Positions 31,309 to 40,037 of a stretch of DNA of 64,000 nucleotides are shown in pieces. The position numbers and the translations under genes are program-made. The DNA lies in assembly GCF_900312815.1 (NCBI RefSeq), contig NZ_OMPE01000009.1, positions 620,001-684,000 on the forward strand. The letters run 5' to 3'. The stretch's first letter is position 1; the number at the start of each line of letters is the position of its first letter. This DNA comes from Aquimarina sp. AU474 (GTDB taxonomy: Bacteria; Bacteroidota; Bacteroidia; Flavobacteriales; Flavobacteriaceae). A model generated the notes under the pieces. It saw nothing but the letters and a program-made list of their open reading frames with translations. It did no database searches and was not told the origin of the DNA.

Positions 31309-33642
31309 TTATAATGAGAATTCATCATCAATATTCTCATCTTGAATATTCGCCTTTTTAAAGTCTTGGCAATCTACTTCGATAGTTAATGATTCGGGTT
31401 TTTTAAAGGCGGCCTTAGATACTTTTAATGTCTCGTCGGCATAGCATTTTTTCATATACAATCCCCATATTGGTAAAGCCATGGTTGCTCCTTGGCCAAA
31501 TGTTGTTGTTTTAAAATGAACAGCTCTATCATCACCACCAACCCATACACCGGTACATAGATTAGGCACAATACCCATAAACCAACCATCACTTTGATTT
31601 TGTGTTGTTCCTGTTTTACCGGCAATAGGATTATCAAATAAATATGGATGACCTGTAACTACATTTTTAATATCATATCTAGTAGATGGCCCCGTACGCA
31701 ATCTTACTCCAGAACCAGATTGAGTAACTCCTTCCATTAAATTGATAGTTACATATGCCGCTTCTTTACTAATAACATCTCTAGTCTCTGGAACAAATTG
31801 ATACAATACGGTCCCGTTTTTATCCTCAATACTGGTGATCATAACCGGTTTTGTATATATCCCTTGATTCGCAAAAGTACTATATGCACCAACCATTTCG
31901 GATAATTTTAAATCTACCGAGCCTAAAGCGATTGAAGCTACTGGTGTAATATCTGATTTTACTCCTGTTTTTTGTGCCAAACCAACAATAGGATCTGGAC
32001 CTATTCTATCTAATAGTCTAGCAGAAATAGTATTAACGGATTTGGCTAATGCTTCTTTAAGACTTAAATAACCACTATATTCTCCATCACTGTTTTTTGG
32101 AGTCCAATCATTTTCTGTAACTCCATGGGATCCTATAGGAATTGTGATCTGTGATCTTGGCAAAGTATCGCAAGGCGAAAGCTTTAATTGATCAATTGCG
32201 GTAGCATAAACAAAAGGTTTAAATGTAGATCCTACTTGACGTGCACCTTGATACACATGATCGTATTGAAAATGCTTATAATCAACACCACCAACCCAAG
32301 CTTTAACATGCCCCGATTGTGGCTCCATAGACATTAATCCTGATCGTAAAAATTTCTTATAATACAAGATAGAATCTTTAGGCGTCATTATGGTATCAAT
32401 TTCTCCTTTCCAGGAAAATATCTTCATCTCTGCTTTTTTATCAAAAGATGCTGTAATTTCTTTTTCGCTTTTACCTAATTTAAGCATTACATCTCTTCGT
32501 GCAGAACTTCTTATCCCTCTTTTGATAATCCCCTCTACTTCGGCTTTTGTAATGTCTCTAAAAGGAGAAGTTTTATTATCCTTCTCTTGTTTATCAAATT
32601 CTTTTTGAAGATTTGCCATATGCTCTGCCACAGCCTCTTCTGCATATTTTTGCATTCTCGAATCAATTGTTACATTGATTCGTAATCCATCTCTATAGAT
32701 ATCAAAATATGTTGTTTCTCCTTCTTCATTTTCACCTTTAGGATTTTCTTTCACCCACTTAGACATCCAACTTCTTACATATTCTCTAAAATAGGTTGCG
32801 GTACCATCAGAGTGTCCTTCTGGAGAATAATCTAACGCTAGCGGCAATTGTTTTAAACTATCTCTTTCTTGCTCATTGATGTACTCATACTTTTCCATTT
32901 GATTAAGTACTACATCTCTCCTTGTCTTTACCATTTCTGGTCGACGTAACGGATTAAAAAGCGATGAATTTTTTAACATACCAACCAATACTGCTGCTTC
33001 TTCTTTTTTAAGATCTTTTGGCTTTTTACCAAAATAAATTCTAGATGCTGAACTGATTCCAATAGCTTGATTTAAAAAATCATACTTATTGAGATACATC
33101 GTGATAATCTCCTTTTTGGTATATTGTCTTTCTAGTCTGGTAGCTATTACCCATTCCTGGATTTTTTGTAAATATCTTTCAAATCTATTTTTAGATCCCC
33201 CAGTAAATAGCTGTTTTGCCAACTGTTGAGAAATGGTACTTGCACCTCCTTTGCTCCCAAGAAAAATAAATGCTCTAAGTGTTCCTCTTGCATCTATCCC
33301 AGAATGATCATAATATCGTGCATCCTCTGTAGCGACCAATGCATCTACCAAGTGTTGTGGTAAGTCGTCGTAACTTACTGGTGTTCTATTTTCTTTAAAA
33401 AATGTACCTATTTGTACCCCATCTGAAGAAATAATCTGTGTTGCAAGATCATTTTGAGGGTTTTCTAACTCTTCAAATTTGGGCATCTCACCATATGCGC
33501 CCCAACTAGCTAGTAGGAACAATAAAACAATCAAGAAAATCCCTGATGCAAATGTGATCCAAAATACTTTTATAAACTTAAGGGTACTAACCCCTTTGTT
33601 CTGTTTTCCTTTTTTTCTTGATTTGGGTGTTGCCTTTGCCAT
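31309..33642 (-). CDS. Penicillin-binding protein 1A (bifunctional)
   Basis: A 777-residue protein with a Lys/Arg-rich cytosolic tail, one membrane segment (about 25-47), a GT51 transglycosylase domain (ATEDARYYDHSGID with the catalytic Glu, GGASTISQQLAKQL) and a transpeptidase domain with STFK (in VGSTFKPF), SVN (KSVNT) and KTG (GKTGTTQNQSDGWF). It polymerises and cross-links peptidoglycan at the outer face of the inner membrane. It directly follows gldH (5 bp), in the conserved flavobacterial ricT-gldH-pbp1A order. Confidence 0.95.
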   Translation of the reverse strand: MAKATPKSRKKGKQNKGVSTLKFIKVFWITFASGIFLIVLLFLLASWGAYGEMPKFEELENPQNDLATQIISSDGVQIGTFFKENRTPVSYDDLPQHLVDALVATEDARYYDHSGIDARGTLRAFIFLGSKGGASTISQQLAKQLFTGGSKNRFERYLQKIQEWVIATRLERQYTKKEIITMYLNKYDFLNQAIGISSASRIYFGKKPKDLKKEEAAVLVGMLKNSSLFNPLRRPEMVKTRRDVVLNQMEKYEYINEQERDSLKQLPLALDYSPEGHSDGTATYFREYVRSWMSKWVKENPKGENEEGETTYFDIYRDGLRINVTIDSRMQKYAEEAVAEHMANLQKEFDKQEKDNKTSPFRDITKAEVEGIIKRGIRSSARRDVMLKLGKSEKEITASFDKKAEMKIFSWKGEIDTIMTPKDSILYYKKFLRSGLMSMEPQSGHVKAWVGGVDYKHFQYDHVYQGARQVGSTFKPFVYATAIDQLKLSPCDTLPRSQITIPIGSHGVTENDWTPKNSDGEYSGYLSLKEALAKSVNTISARLLDRIGPDPIVGLAQKTGVKSDITPVASIALGSVDLKLSEMVGAYSTFANQGIYTKPVMITSIEDKNGTVLYQFVPETRDVISKEAAYVTINLMEGVTQSGSGVRLRTGPSTRYDIKNVVTGHPYLFDNPIAGKTGTTQNQSDGWFMGIVPNLCTGVWVGGDDRAVHFKTTTFGQGATMALPIWGLYMKKCYADETLKVSKAAFKKPESLTIEVDCQDFKKANIQDENIDDEFSL

Positions 33643-33647
33643 TGTAA

Positions 33648-34139
33648 TTAAGGGTTTTGAGCATATTCTATTCTAAATCCTATATCTGTAATTCCTTCTA
33701 AAGAAGTCACTCCATCCACGTCTCCGTTCTTTCTCATTGCATGTTGCAATGTAATGACATATGCTCCTTCTTCATTAAAACTAACCTTTTCTTTATACCA
33801 CAGTTTATTTTCTTTTACATCAGAAAAACCTGTTCCTAACCATTCTCCATTTGGTGCCGCCATATCATACTCTAGAGTATCTGTAACCACCTTGCCATTT
33901 GGAAACCTCATCTCTCCAATCAAAAACAAGTTACTAAACTTATAATCATTTGTATTTCTAACATTAATAAACAAATTATACTCTTTTTCTGAATCAAGTT
34001 CTGGTAAAGTAAAGCTTACTTTTTCATCCATTTCCCAAGATTCTGCTACAGTTTGATATTCATCCAAAACTTGTGTGTCATCACAAGAAACTGTAATAAT
34101 TGCAAGAAAAATTATGATTATGAACTTACGATTTATCAT
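33648..34139 (-). CDS. gldH: Gliding motility lipoprotein GldH
   Basis: 163 residues starting at the ATG at 34139. The frame is open further upstream, but that part overlaps ricT and is not coding here. The lipoprotein signal ends IITVSC. The body (TVAESWEMDEKVSFTLPELD, NLFINVRNTNDYKFSNLFL, LEYDMAAPNGEWLG) matches GldH, which is needed for gliding and type IX secretion-linked motility in Flavobacterium. Its start overlaps the ricT 3' end by 14 bp, suggesting translational coupling. Confidence 0.88.
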   Translation of the reverse strand: MINRKFIIIIFLAIITVSCDDTQVLDEYQTVAESWEMDEKVSFTLPELDSEKEYNLFINVRNTNDYKFSNLFLIGEMRFPNGKVVTDTLEYDMAAPNGEWLGTGFSDVKENKLWYKEKVSFNEEGAYVITLQHAMRKNGDVDGVTSLEGITDIGFRIEYAQNP

Positions 34140-35409
34140 TGTTTTTATTACGTGATCTATGTCTTTTATTACGTTGATTTCTAGATTTATTGGCGTTGTT
34201 ATTTTCAGCCTTTTTTTCTTTTGGTTTGTTCGAAGCCACTGTTTGTTTTTGTGCTCCACCTTTATTATTAGTGTTTTTCCTTTTATTACGATTTTTTCTT
34301 CTTCTTTTACTATGCTTTGGTTGATCAAATCGTGTTAAACTATCTTGTCCTACAACGTTCTCAAAATCCATTTTAGTGTCTTCCAACAATTCTGAAGCAA
34401 ATTCTTCTAAGCTCGCTACTTTTTCATTATTATTATTTGCAGCAATTATTTCACCAGCATGCTCTGAAGATATTTTATGCCAATTCATCCATTCCCCTTC
34501 ATAGGCATACCACAAAAAACCTTTAAAAATATCAATCTTTTGACATACCGCTGTACCTTTTTCTGTTTTAAGTTTGGTATCCGTTTTCGGAAAACTATTT
34601 AACGCGTCAATATATGCATCCAACTCATAGTTAAGACAGCATTTCAATTTACCGCATTGCCCTGCTAATTTTTGTGGATTAAGAGATAATTGCTGATACC
34701 TTGCCGCACTGGTGTTCACAGATCTAAAATCTGTTAACCATGTAGAGCAACATAATTCACGACCACAAGACCCAATACCACCAAGTCTAGCCGCTTCTTG
34801 CCTGAAACCTACTTGGCGCATTTCAATTCTGGTACTAAATTCGTGTGCAAATTCTTTGATTAGTTGCCTAAAATCTACACGTTCCTCGGCTGTATAATAA
34901 AACGTAGCTTTTGAACCATCTCCTTGAAACTCGATATCAGAGATCTTCATTTGTAGTTCTAACCTGATAGCTATTTCTCTGGCACGAACTTTCATTTTCT
35001 CCTCTTTATCTCGAGATTTTTGCCAAATATCAATGTCCTTTTGAGAAGCTTTTCGATAAACCTTTTTAATCTCCTCACTATCTAATTCGATTTTTTTCTT
35101 TTTCATTTGTATGCGAACTAGTTCTCCTGTTAAAGAAACTATACCCACATCATGACCTGGTGAAGCCTCAGTGGCCACCACATCGCCAATACTCAAAGAA
35201 AGGTTTTCGGTATTTTTAAAAAAGCCTTTTCTTCCATTTTTAAATCGTATTTCTACACAATGAAAAGGCGTTGCGCCACTAGGAAGTGACATATTAGATA
35301 ACCAGTCAAAAACAGTTAATTTATTACAACCATCGGTACCACAGGTACCATTATTCTTACATCCTTTTGGTTGTCCGTCTTTACCGGAGGAACAACTACT
35401 ACACCCCAT
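34126..35409 (-). CDS. ricT: PSP1/RicT domain protein
   Basis: A 427-residue protein. A Cys-rich N-terminus (GCSSCSSGKDG, CKNNGTCGTDGC) is followed by the PSP1 domain with GSCGRELCCSTWL and CGKLKCCLNYELD (about 215-265). The C-terminal 70 residues are very basic and low-complexity (KRRRKNRNKRK). The PSP1 cysteines are those that hold Fe-S clusters in the RicAFT complex of Bacillus. The basic tail suggests RNA binding (inference). It overlaps gldH. Confidence 0.85.
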   Translation of the reverse strand: MGCSSCSSGKDGQPKGCKNNGTCGTDGCNKLTVFDWLSNMSLPSGATPFHCVEIRFKNGRKGFFKNTENLSLSIGDVVATEASPGHDVGIVSLTGELVRIQMKKKKIELDSEEIKKVYRKASQKDIDIWQKSRDKEEKMKVRAREIAIRLELQMKISDIEFQGDGSKATFYYTAEERVDFRQLIKEFAHEFSTRIEMRQVGFRQEAARLGGIGSCGRELCCSTWLTDFRSVNTSAARYQQLSLNPQKLAGQCGKLKCCLNYELDAYIDALNSFPKTDTKLKTEKGTAVCQKIDIFKGFLWYAYEGEWMNWHKISSEHAGEIIAANNNNEKVASLEEFASELLEDTKMDFENVVGQDSLTRFDQPKHSKRRRKNRNKRKNTNNKGGAQKQTVASNKPKEKKAENNNANKSRNQRNKRHRSRNKNNDKS

Positions 35410-35435
35410 ATTTTCCTTCTATATTGTAAATTTGC

Positions 35436-35453
35436 TCATGATACATATCATGA
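35436..35453. promoter_or_regulatory. Perfect 18 bp palindrome upstream of ricT
   Basis: TCATGATA-CA-TATCATGA lies 27 bp before the ricT ATG, where an operator would overlap the promoter. No regulator gene is adjacent. Confidence 0.4.
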
Positions 35454-35511
35454 CAAAAATGGTTCTTACTAAAGTAAGCACTGCATACAGTACTTCATCT
35501 CTCAATTGTTA

Positions 35512-35548
35512 AAGATACTATGAAAAAAATTATCTGCCATAGTATCTT
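35512..35548 (-). terminator. Hairpin downstream of trhO
   Basis: Perfect 11 bp stem AAGATACTATG/CATAGTATCTT starting 14 bp beyond the trhO stop. There is no long T tract, so termination is probable rather than certain. Confidence 0.5.
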
Positions 35549-35561
35549 AGGCATTTTAGCA

Positions 35562-36593
35562 TTACTGCTTGTATTTCAGAGCTTCAGAACGCCCCTTTTT
35601 AAAAATCTTATTACTATTCCCTTTTCCTTTTCTAAGTTCCTTTTGCTCTTCAAAAGATAAACTGTTTATTTCTTTACATTCTGCAGAACAACAATTGTTC
35701 ATTTCAGAGGCACAATCTTCACACTGAATAAAAAGCAAATGACATGCTTGATTTTCACAGTTTACATGAGTATCACACGGTTTACCACATTGATGACAAT
35801 TAGAAATCACATCATCTGTAATACGCTCTGCTCTTCTATGATCAAAAACGAAGTTTTTTCCCAAAAATTTGTTTTCTAAACCTTTTTCTTCAACTTGCCT
35901 GGCATATTCTATAATTCCGCCCTCTAATTGAAAAACATTCTTAAACCCTTTGTGCTTGTAATATGCACTTGCTTTTTCACATCGAATTCCACCAGTACAG
36001 TACATCACTAATTTCTTGTCATCTTTATGATCTTTTAGATCTTCTTCGATGATATCCAGCGAATCCCTGAAGGTATCCACATCAGGTGTTATAGCTCCTT
36101 TAAAATGACCTATTTCACTTTCGTAATGATTACGCATATCCACCAATACAGTATTAGGGTCTTCGATCAAATCGTTAAATCCTTTTGCATCTACATGCAC
36201 CCCTTTGTTAGTAACATCAAAAGTGTTATCATTAAGACCATCGGCAACTATCTTATTACGCACTTTTACCTTTAATTTTAAAAAAGATTTTGCGTCTTGC
36301 TCTCTGGCAATATTAAGTCGAACATTTTCTAAAAAAGAGATACTATCTAGGTGTTCTTTGAATGTCAAGAAATTGGGAGCTGGAACTGATAATTGCCCAT
36401 TAATCCCTTCATTGGCCACATAAATTCGACCAAGTACGTCTAGTCCGTCCCAATGAATAAAAAGATGATTTCTAAAAATTTCTGTATTTCCAATGTGTGC
36501 ATATTGATAGAAAGATAGCGTTAAACGGTCAGTACCCGCCTCGTCGATAAGGGCTGCTCTTTCTTTTGCACTTAATTTATTGTACAGTTGCAT
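35562..36593 (-). CDS. trhO: tRNA uridine(34) hydroxylase TrhO (rhodanese family)
   Basis: A 343-residue protein of the YceA/TrhO family. An N-terminal acylphosphatase-like domain (GLDVLGRIYVANEGINGQL) precedes a rhodanese domain at about 120-225 with VLVDMRNHYESEIGHF and the active Cys in YCTGGIRCEKA. The C-terminal cysteine cluster (NCHQCGKPCDTHVNCENQAC) probably binds zinc. TrhO makes 5-hydroxyuridine at tRNA position 34 with O2. Confidence 0.93.
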   Translation of the reverse strand: MQLYNKLSAKERAALIDEAGTDRLTLSFYQYAHIGNTEIFRNHLFIHWDGLDVLGRIYVANEGINGQLSVPAPNFLTFKEHLDSISFLENVRLNIAREQDAKSFLKLKVKVRNKIVADGLNDNTFDVTNKGVHVDAKGFNDLIEDPNTVLVDMRNHYESEIGHFKGAITPDVDTFRDSLDIIEEDLKDHKDDKKLVMYCTGGIRCEKASAYYKHKGFKNVFQLEGGIIEYARQVEEKGLENKFLGKNFVFDHRRAERITDDVISNCHQCGKPCDTHVNCENQACHLLFIQCEDCASEMNNCCSAECKEINSLSFEEQKELRKGKGNSNKIFKKGRSEALKYKQ

Positions 36594-36971
36594 GCTATAC
36601 TAATGTTTTTAAGTTAAAAAAGGATTCAATATTTTGGCAAAAATACGAATACTCTGGTCATACACAAAAGACTTTCTTTTTTTTACGAAAAATAACCTGA
36701 GTTTACTCTAGAGAATATTTAAGTTCTACAATAACCAACCAACATTCCATGAAAACGCAGTGGGTTTTCACGGAATAGCTATTAACCACATTTGTTTTTC
36801 CTCTCCTGTCTTTTCTACATTTGTTAGCAACAGTACTGATCGCAACATCATGAAAAGTTTATTGAAATAAACTATCAAAAACATGATAGAAAACGAAGAT
36901 AATATTGCTGCAGACATATACCTTGAGTGTCTATAAAAGTTCAAGAAAATCAATAAATATATCACAAAACT
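36594..36971. other. Intergenic region upstream of the first leader peptide
   Basis: About 378 bp. It contains a 13 bp hairpin ATTCCATGAAAAC/GTTTTCACGGAAT at 36744-36776, whose single mismatch becomes a G-U pair on the minus-strand RNA. A minus-strand frame (36768-36965) looks like chance coding. The promoter of the plus-strand peptide gene is presumably within the last 100 bp. Confidence 0.4.
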
Positions 36972-37166
36972 ATGTTAGTAAACATTTTAAATGTAAAAGG
37001 TGTAAATCCATTAAACAAGAAACAACAAATTGGCGTAAAAGGAGGAAATCATCAAGATACCTATAATGGTTTGGGAAGCACAGGAGAAGGACCAAACGGC
37101 GGGTTTGGTATTCTAGCCCCAGGAGGAAACTGCTATGGCGGAACCACAAGAAATCAATGCAAATAG
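36972..37166 (+). CDS. Double-glycine leader peptide (bacteriocin/RiPP precursor-like)
   Basis: 64 residues. The N-terminal LVNILNVKGVNPLNKKQQIG then VKGG is the ComC/bacteriocin-type leader common in Bacteroidota, ending in Gly-Gly at about residues 24-25. The core is Gly/Asn/Thr-rich with two Cys (GGNCYGGTTRNQCK at the end). It would be trimmed and exported by a peptidase-containing ABC transporter, none of which is nearby. Activity is unknown; it could be a signalling or antimicrobial peptide. Confidence 0.65.
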   Translation: MLVNILNVKGVNPLNKKQQIGVKGGNHQDTYNGLGSTGEGPNGGFGILAPGGNCYGGTTRNQCK

Positions 37167-37227
37167 TACCTCAAAACAAATACGGAGTAGTATTTCTAAA
37201 TTTTAAAATAATTAAAACATTTAAATC

Positions 37228-37413
37228 ATGAAAGAAAAAAAGAAATCCACAAAATTAAATTTAGACAAAATGATAATTTCCAGTATTCAGAGCCAAGGCA
37301 TTAAAGGAGGAGGAAGAAGTACTAATTGTTATCCGACTATGCAAACTGGTTGTAATCCTACAGGGCTTCCTACTGGAGGGACTTGCAACAAAAGCGAATG
37401 TGCATGCCTCTAG
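37228..37413 (+). CDS. GG-leader peptide, class I lanthipeptide-like precursor
   Basis: 61 residues. The leader TKLNLDKMIISSIQSQGIKG then GG follows the K-L-x-L-x-K...I-x-GG pattern of Bacteroidota natural-product precursors. The core has five Cys and many Thr/Ser (STNCYPTMQTGCNPTG, TCNKSECACL), suitable for thioether rings or disulfides. No lanthionine synthetase, radical SAM enzyme or exporter is in the window. It is 61 bp downstream of the first peptide and followed by a terminator, so the two are probably one transcript. Confidence 0.65.
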   Translation: MKEKKKSTKLNLDKMIISSIQSQGIKGGGRSTNCYPTMQTGCNPTGLPTGGTCNKSECACL

Positions 37414-37469
37414 TTTTAATTAAAAAAGCCATGTTTAAATGCTATTTAGACAGCTTTTTGTAAAAATAA

Positions 37470-37505
37470 AAAAATGCCTTGAAATTATATTCAAGGCATT
37501 TTTTG
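37470..37505 (+). terminator. Terminator after the leader-peptide genes
   Basis: Stem AAAATGCCTTGAA/TTCAAGGCATTTT with a 6-base loop and a T run to 37505. Confidence 0.85.
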
Positions 37506-37553
37506 GGCTAATTCGTTATTAATTTAATTTAACGACTAAATTAAATAACGAAG

Positions 37554-37640
37554 CTAACCTCCTTCTACTATACAATTACTGATTTTAGTAACTGTACAAC
37601 CATCGTGATGATGGCTTATAACTCTTTTAAGAAATTTCAT
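37554..37640 (-). CDS. Candidate 28-residue peptide ending Gly-Gly
   Basis: ATG at 37640 to TAG at 37554 encodes MKFLKRVISHHHDGCTVTKI then SNCIVEGG. The ending KISNCIVEGG resembles a double-glycine leader whose core is missing. It may be a decayed precursor or a leader-only peptide. An AT-rich inverted repeat (CGTTATT...AATAACG, 37514-37550) follows it. Support is weak. Confidence 0.3.
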   Translation of the reverse strand: MKFLKRVISHHHDGCTVTKISNCIVEGG

Positions 37641-37869
37641 CTTACACCGTCAATCGACAATTTTGTTCTTGTTTGCTTTTCTCTTAGATGCTTAAAATTT
37701 AGAAAGGTTGCGTTTATAAGCATAAAAAATAAAGGTCATCCATATTTTATCCCATTTTAATTTAACAATTAACCTCCAAAATAACTCTGAGAGTTGTTGT
37801 TAATAACCATTTTAGAATCGATATCACAACTACAAAAAGAAATAGTACTTTAGCAAAAAGTTAATATGA
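37641..37869. other. Intergenic region upstream of recA
   Basis: It carries the recA promoter region. On the minus strand a 13-codon frame (MVINNNSQSYFGG, about 37771-37812) also ends Gly-Gly-stop. Nothing else was recognised. Confidence 0.3.
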
Positions 37870-38907
37870 ATGTCAAATCCCGATATATTTGAGCAACAAA
37901 TGAGTACAGAGAAAGACGCAAAATTAAAAGCACTAAAACTTACCTTAGATAAATTAGATAAAGCATACGGAAAAGGAACGGTAATGAAAATGAGCGACAG
38001 CTCGGTTCAAGAGGTTGATGTAATTTCGACAGGATCTCTTGGTCTGGACTTAGCTTTAGGTGTAGGAGGATATCCAAGAGGTAGAGTAGTTGAAATTTAT
38101 GGCCCAGAATCTTCGGGTAAAACTACACTTACTTTACATGCTATTGCTCAAGCTCAAAAAGCTGGAGGTATAGCTGCATTTATTGATGCAGAACACGCTT
38201 TTGATCGTTTTTATGCTGAAAAACTAGGGGTTGATATTGATGACCTTATTATTTCTCAACCTGATCACGGTGAGCAGGCTTTAGAAATTGCAGATAATCT
38301 TATACGATCGGGTGCGATCGACATTATAGTAATTGATTCTGTAGCCGCTCTTACTCCTAAAAGTGAAATTGAAGGTGAAATGGGAGACTCTAAAATGGGG
38401 TTACATGCTAGATTAATGTCTCAAGCACTTCGAAAATTAACCAGCTCAATTAGTAAAACCAATTGTACAGTTATATTTATCAATCAGCTTAGAGAAAAGA
38501 TTGGGGTTATGTTTGGAAATCCTGAAACTACGACAGGTGGTAATGCGCTTAAGTTTTATGCCTCGGTTCGTTTAGATATTCGTCGTTCTACACAAATCAA
38601 AAATAGTAACAGCGAAGTACAAGGAAACAAAACCCGAGTAAAAGTTGTAAAGAATAAAGTAGCTCCTCCTTTTAGAACTGCAGAATTTGATATTATGTAT
38701 GGCCAAGGAATTTCTAAAAATGGAGAAATTATTGATATTGGAGTAGATTATGAAATTATCAAAAAAAGCGGATCATGGTTTAGCTACCAAGACACTAAAT
38801 TAGGTCAGGGACGAGATGCAGTAAAAGCATTACTTAATGACAATCCTGAGTTGATGGAAGAGCTTGAAGAGAAAATCATAGAAGCGATAAAAATCGTAAA
38901 AGAGTAA
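37870..38907 (+). CDS. recA: Recombinase RecA
   Basis: A 345-residue recombinase. Walker A is GPESSGKTT (about 75-83). [17 protein letters not shown], the Walker B VIDSVAAL and [20 protein letters not shown] follow in the usual order. It catalyses strand exchange and LexA-type coprotease activity. The start [10 protein letters not shown] is used; an ATG four bases earlier is out of frame. Confidence 0.98.
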   Translation: MSNPDIFEQQMSTEKDAKLKALKLTLDKLDKAYGKGTVMKMSDSSVQEVDVISTGSLGLDLALGVGGYPRGRVVEIYGPESSGKTTLTLHAIAQAQKAGGIAAFIDAEHAFDRFYAEKLGVDIDDLIISQPDHGEQALEIADNLIRSGAIDIIVIDSVAALTPKSEIEGEMGDSKMGLHARLMSQALRKLTSSISKTNCTVIFINQLREKIGVMFGNPETTTGGNALKFYASVRLDIRRSTQIKNSNSEVQGNKTRVKVVKNKVAPPFRTAEFDIMYGQGISKNGEIIDIGVDYEIIKKSGSWFSYQDTKLGQGRDAVKALLNDNPELMEELEEKIIEAIKIVKE

Positions 38908-38927
38908 AAAAAAGAATAAAAACTTCT

Positions 38928-38966
38928 AAATCCTATCCTGATAGCTATCGAGATAGGATTTTTTTT
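38928..38966 (+). terminator. recA terminator
   Basis: Stem AATCCTATC/GATAGGATT enclosing an inner palindrome GATAGCTATC, followed by eight T residues. Confidence 0.88.
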
Positions 38967-39044
38967 TACCTTAAAAGCAACCAAACCGATTTGTTTACAT
39001 CTATATATTAGATTGATTACATTATTTATCTAACCCCGAGAATT

Positions 39045-39461
39045 ATGAAAAGGATAAAAATAATTTTAGTTTTTTTTCTAGCAACCTTGTTTATAGGATG
39101 TGAAAATGATGATAACACTGGTTTCTTTTACGATCTGGTTCCTATAGAATCAGTAGTTCTTCCAGATGAATTTACAAGAGGCGAAACCTATACACTTAGT
39201 GTTTCTTACTTTAGACCAACCTCTTGTCATGGTTTTGCTGGATTTGACTACAACAGATTAAATAACGAACGTACAGTAGCTGTTGTTAATGTAGTAGTTA
39301 ACCCACATCAATGCCAAGATTTAGAACAAACAGATTTGGTTGAGGAGACTCTGGATTTTTTTGTAGGACAGGAAGACTCATATATTTTTAGGTTTTGGCA
39401 AGGCCTAGACGAATTAGGGAACAATATATTTTTAAGTATTGAAGTTCCGGTAGTATTGTAA
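39045..39461 (+). CDS. Small lipoprotein of unknown function
   Basis: 138 residues with a lipoprotein signal (LATLFIGC, Cys19) and a beta-rich mature part with two further Cys (SCHGFAGFDYN, HQCQDLE). No family was recognised. It is 24 bp upstream of the ECF sigma factor gene on the same strand, so it may be the first gene of that unit. Confidence 0.7.
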   Translation: MKRIKIILVFFLATLFIGCENDDNTGFFYDLVPIESVVLPDEFTRGETYTLSVSYFRPTSCHGFAGFDYNRLNNERTVAVVNVVVNPHQCQDLEQTDLVEETLDFFVGQEDSYIFRFWQGLDELGNNIFLSIEVPVVL

Positions 39462-39485
39462 TCATATAAATCAAAAAAGTTATTA

Positions 39486-40037
39486 GTGGGTTTAGATCAA
39501 CTCATAAAAAAGTGCAAGAAAAAAAATGCTAAGGCACAGGAACAGTTGTACCGGCTATATAGCAGTAAATTATTTTCGGTATGTTTGAAATATTCTAACG
39601 ATTATCCAAGCGCCGAAGACACTTTACAGGATGCATTTATAACAATTTTTGAAAAAATAACACAATATAAAAATCAAGGATCTTTTGAAGGATGGATGAA
39701 ACGAGTAACTATAAACACTGCGCTTCAAAAATACCGAAAACAAAAGGTTTTTGATATAATTAATGAAGAGCAAATTGAAGAGGTTGATGTAGAAATAGAT
39801 CAAGAAGATATCTCATTAGATTATCTATTACAGATCATCCAACAATTACCGGATCGTTATCGCCTGGTATTTAATCTTTATGTTTTAGATGGTTATTCTC
39901 ATAAAGAAATCGCGGAGCTATTAACTATTTCAATAGGCACTTCTAAATCTAACCTTGCAAGGGCTAGAAATATTTTAAAAACAAAAATAGAAACCAATCA
40001 AGAACCATATGTTCGAGCAATCGATGAACGAAGATGA
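39486..40037 (+). CDS. ECF-type RNA polymerase sigma factor
   Basis: 183 residues. The sigma-2 region is YRLYSSKLFSVCLKYSNDYP then SAEDTLQDAFITIF. The sigma-4 region (about 120-170) contains LPDRYRLVFNLYVLDGYSHK and EIAELLTISIGTSKSNLARA. The start is a GTG at 39486. It overlaps the next gene by 4 bp (ATGA), a sign of translational coupling with its likely membrane partner. Confidence 0.92.
   Translation: MGLDQLIKKCKKKNAKAQEQLYRLYSSKLFSVCLKYSNDYPSAEDTLQDAFITIFEKITQYKNQGSFEGWMKRVTINTALQKYRKQKVFDIINEEQIEEVDVEIDQEDISLDYLLQIIQQLPDRYRLVFNLYVLDGYSHKEIAELLTISIGTSKSNLARARNILKTKIETNQEPYVRAIDERR

Noticed and set aside
34140..34328. N-terminal extension of GldH
   Set aside because: The extension overlaps ricT antiparallel in frame shift only. 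The lipoprotein signal starts at the ATG at 34139, which is typical for GldH.
36768..36965. Minus-strand 65-codon frame upstream of the leader peptide
   Set aside because: It overlaps the probable promoter region and a hairpin, and the product has no recognisable features.
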